Assembly (NCBI GenBank): GCA_025935415.1
Contig: JAICVI010000004.1
Coordinates: 1-43,442 of the forward strand
Reading direction: 5' to 3'
Origin: Chloroflexota bacterium
GTDB lineage: Bacteria > Chloroflexota > Limnocylindria > Limnocylindrales > CSP1-4
Length of the DNA: 43,442 bases
The notes beneath the pieces were generated by a model, which saw only the letters and a program-made list of their open reading frames with translations, did no database searches and was not told where the DNA came from. Each line of letters opens with the position of its first letter. The first letter of the stretch is position 1. Position numbers and translations under genes: made by a program. Shown one piece after another: positions 40,156 through 43,442 of the stretch.

Positions 40156-40479
40156 TCAGCGGTGCGCGTCGAAGCGCGCGATTGCCTTCTGGAGGCGATC
40201 GACCGCCTTGAGGAGCGGCTCGGTCACGAGCTCCGGCAGGGCATCCCTGATCGAGTCCTTGGGCCCGAACGCCGCGCGTGCGACCCGCGCGGCGGCCCGC
40301 ACATCCTGCAGCGGCTCGTCCCGCAAGCGCTCTGGCAGCCGTTCGAGGTAGCGAACCCAGCGCTCCGATTCCATCTCCCGCGCGATGGCGAGGGCGTCGT
40401 CCGCGGCGCGCGCGGCGACGAGAGCCGCGGCGTCGATCTCGCCGAGCTCGTGGCGCGGCGGATCGGAACGGGCGGGCAC
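40156..40479 (-). CDS. Small unknown protein downstream of uvrA
   Basis: About 107 residues if it starts at GTG 40479, 16 bases after the uvrA stop; a longer frame back to 40566 would overlap uvrA. I do not recognise the family. It is helical and charged: an Ala/Asp-rich N-terminal part, then ERWVRYLERLPERLRDEPLQDV, KDSIRDALPELVTEPLLKAVDRLQKAIARF. No signal peptide, membrane segment or metal motif. The amphipathic pattern suggests a helical bundle or protein-binding partner. It is on the uvrA strand and probably co-transcribed; a repair role is only a guess. Convergent with the helicase, 21 bases apart. Confidence 0.65.
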   Translation of the reverse strand: MPARSDPPRHELGEIDAAALVAARAADDALAIAREMESERWVRYLERLPERLRDEPLQDVRAAARVARAAFGPKDSIRDALPELVTEPLLKAVDRLQKAIARFDAHR

Positions 40480-40495
40480 GGAGTGGCGAGTCTCG

Positions 40496-43442
<2,947 letters not shown>

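Overview
The window is about 43 kb of very GC-rich, densely packed bacterial chromosome. It carries housekeeping and cell-envelope genes, has no insertion sequences, phage genes, CRISPR array or rRNA, and both ends cut a gene (ileS on the left, uvrA on the right). Gene content (LytR-CpsA-Psr protein, WhiA, membrane-anchored YvcK, a RapZ-YvcK-WhiA cluster, uvrC and uvrA nearby, GTG starts in about half the genes, leaderless-looking promoters) points to a high-GC Terrabacteria lineage. The style of IleS, YvcK and the LCP protein makes Chloroflexota (Limnocylindria-like) my best guess, but this is inference without a database search; an actinobacterium is the main alternative.

Layout. 1-5.2 kb: ileS (minus, truncated) diverges from an LCP-family protein (plus) over a 21-bp gap. 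5.3-8.7 kb: branched-chain aminotransferase, then an operon of a TauE/SafE permease, a DUF1634 protein and a Na+/Ca2+-type exchanger. 8.9-11.8 kb: rpsF-ssb-rpsR operon, a divergent CpaE/TadZ-like ATPase with a degenerate receiver domain, and a convergent ABM-domain protein. 12-17.6 kb: an RNA-rich segment with eight tRNAs (Leu-TAA, Cys, Gln, Gly, Phe, Val, Leu-GAG, Leu-CAG), a DoxX/YkgB-like protein, an alanine-rich coiled-coil protein, an AlkZ-like winged-helix protein, the HtpX-LemA pair and a roughly 640-bp noncoding stretch with a strong G-rich tract. 17.6-34.9 kb: a long minus-strand array, in transcription order uvrC, secD, secF, recJ, a TolB-like beta-propeller protein, pyrF, tatA, tatC, rapZ, yvcK, whiA, tpiA, gpmI, secG and an oligopeptide-type binding protein. 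Many of these start codons overlap the preceding stop (GTGA or ATGA). 35-38.3 kb: two secreted phosphatases with strong Shine-Dalgarno sites and GNRA-loop terminators. 38.5-43.4 kb: a compact UvrD-type helicase, a small unknown protein and uvrA.

Functionally the window links protein export (secD, secF, secG, tatA, tatC and a probable Tat substrate), nucleotide excision repair (uvrA, uvrC, UvrD-like, with recJ), central carbon metabolism and its regulators (rapZ, yvcK, whiA, tpiA, gpmI), translation (ileS, rpsF, rpsR, tRNAs) and phosphate release outside the membrane. I see no clear novel defence or biosynthetic system. The more unusual signals are a symmetric -10 element shared by divergent genes, a set of leaderless promoter/start arrangements, domain fusions and lineage-specific low-complexity insertions in housekeeping proteins, and the G-rich tract.
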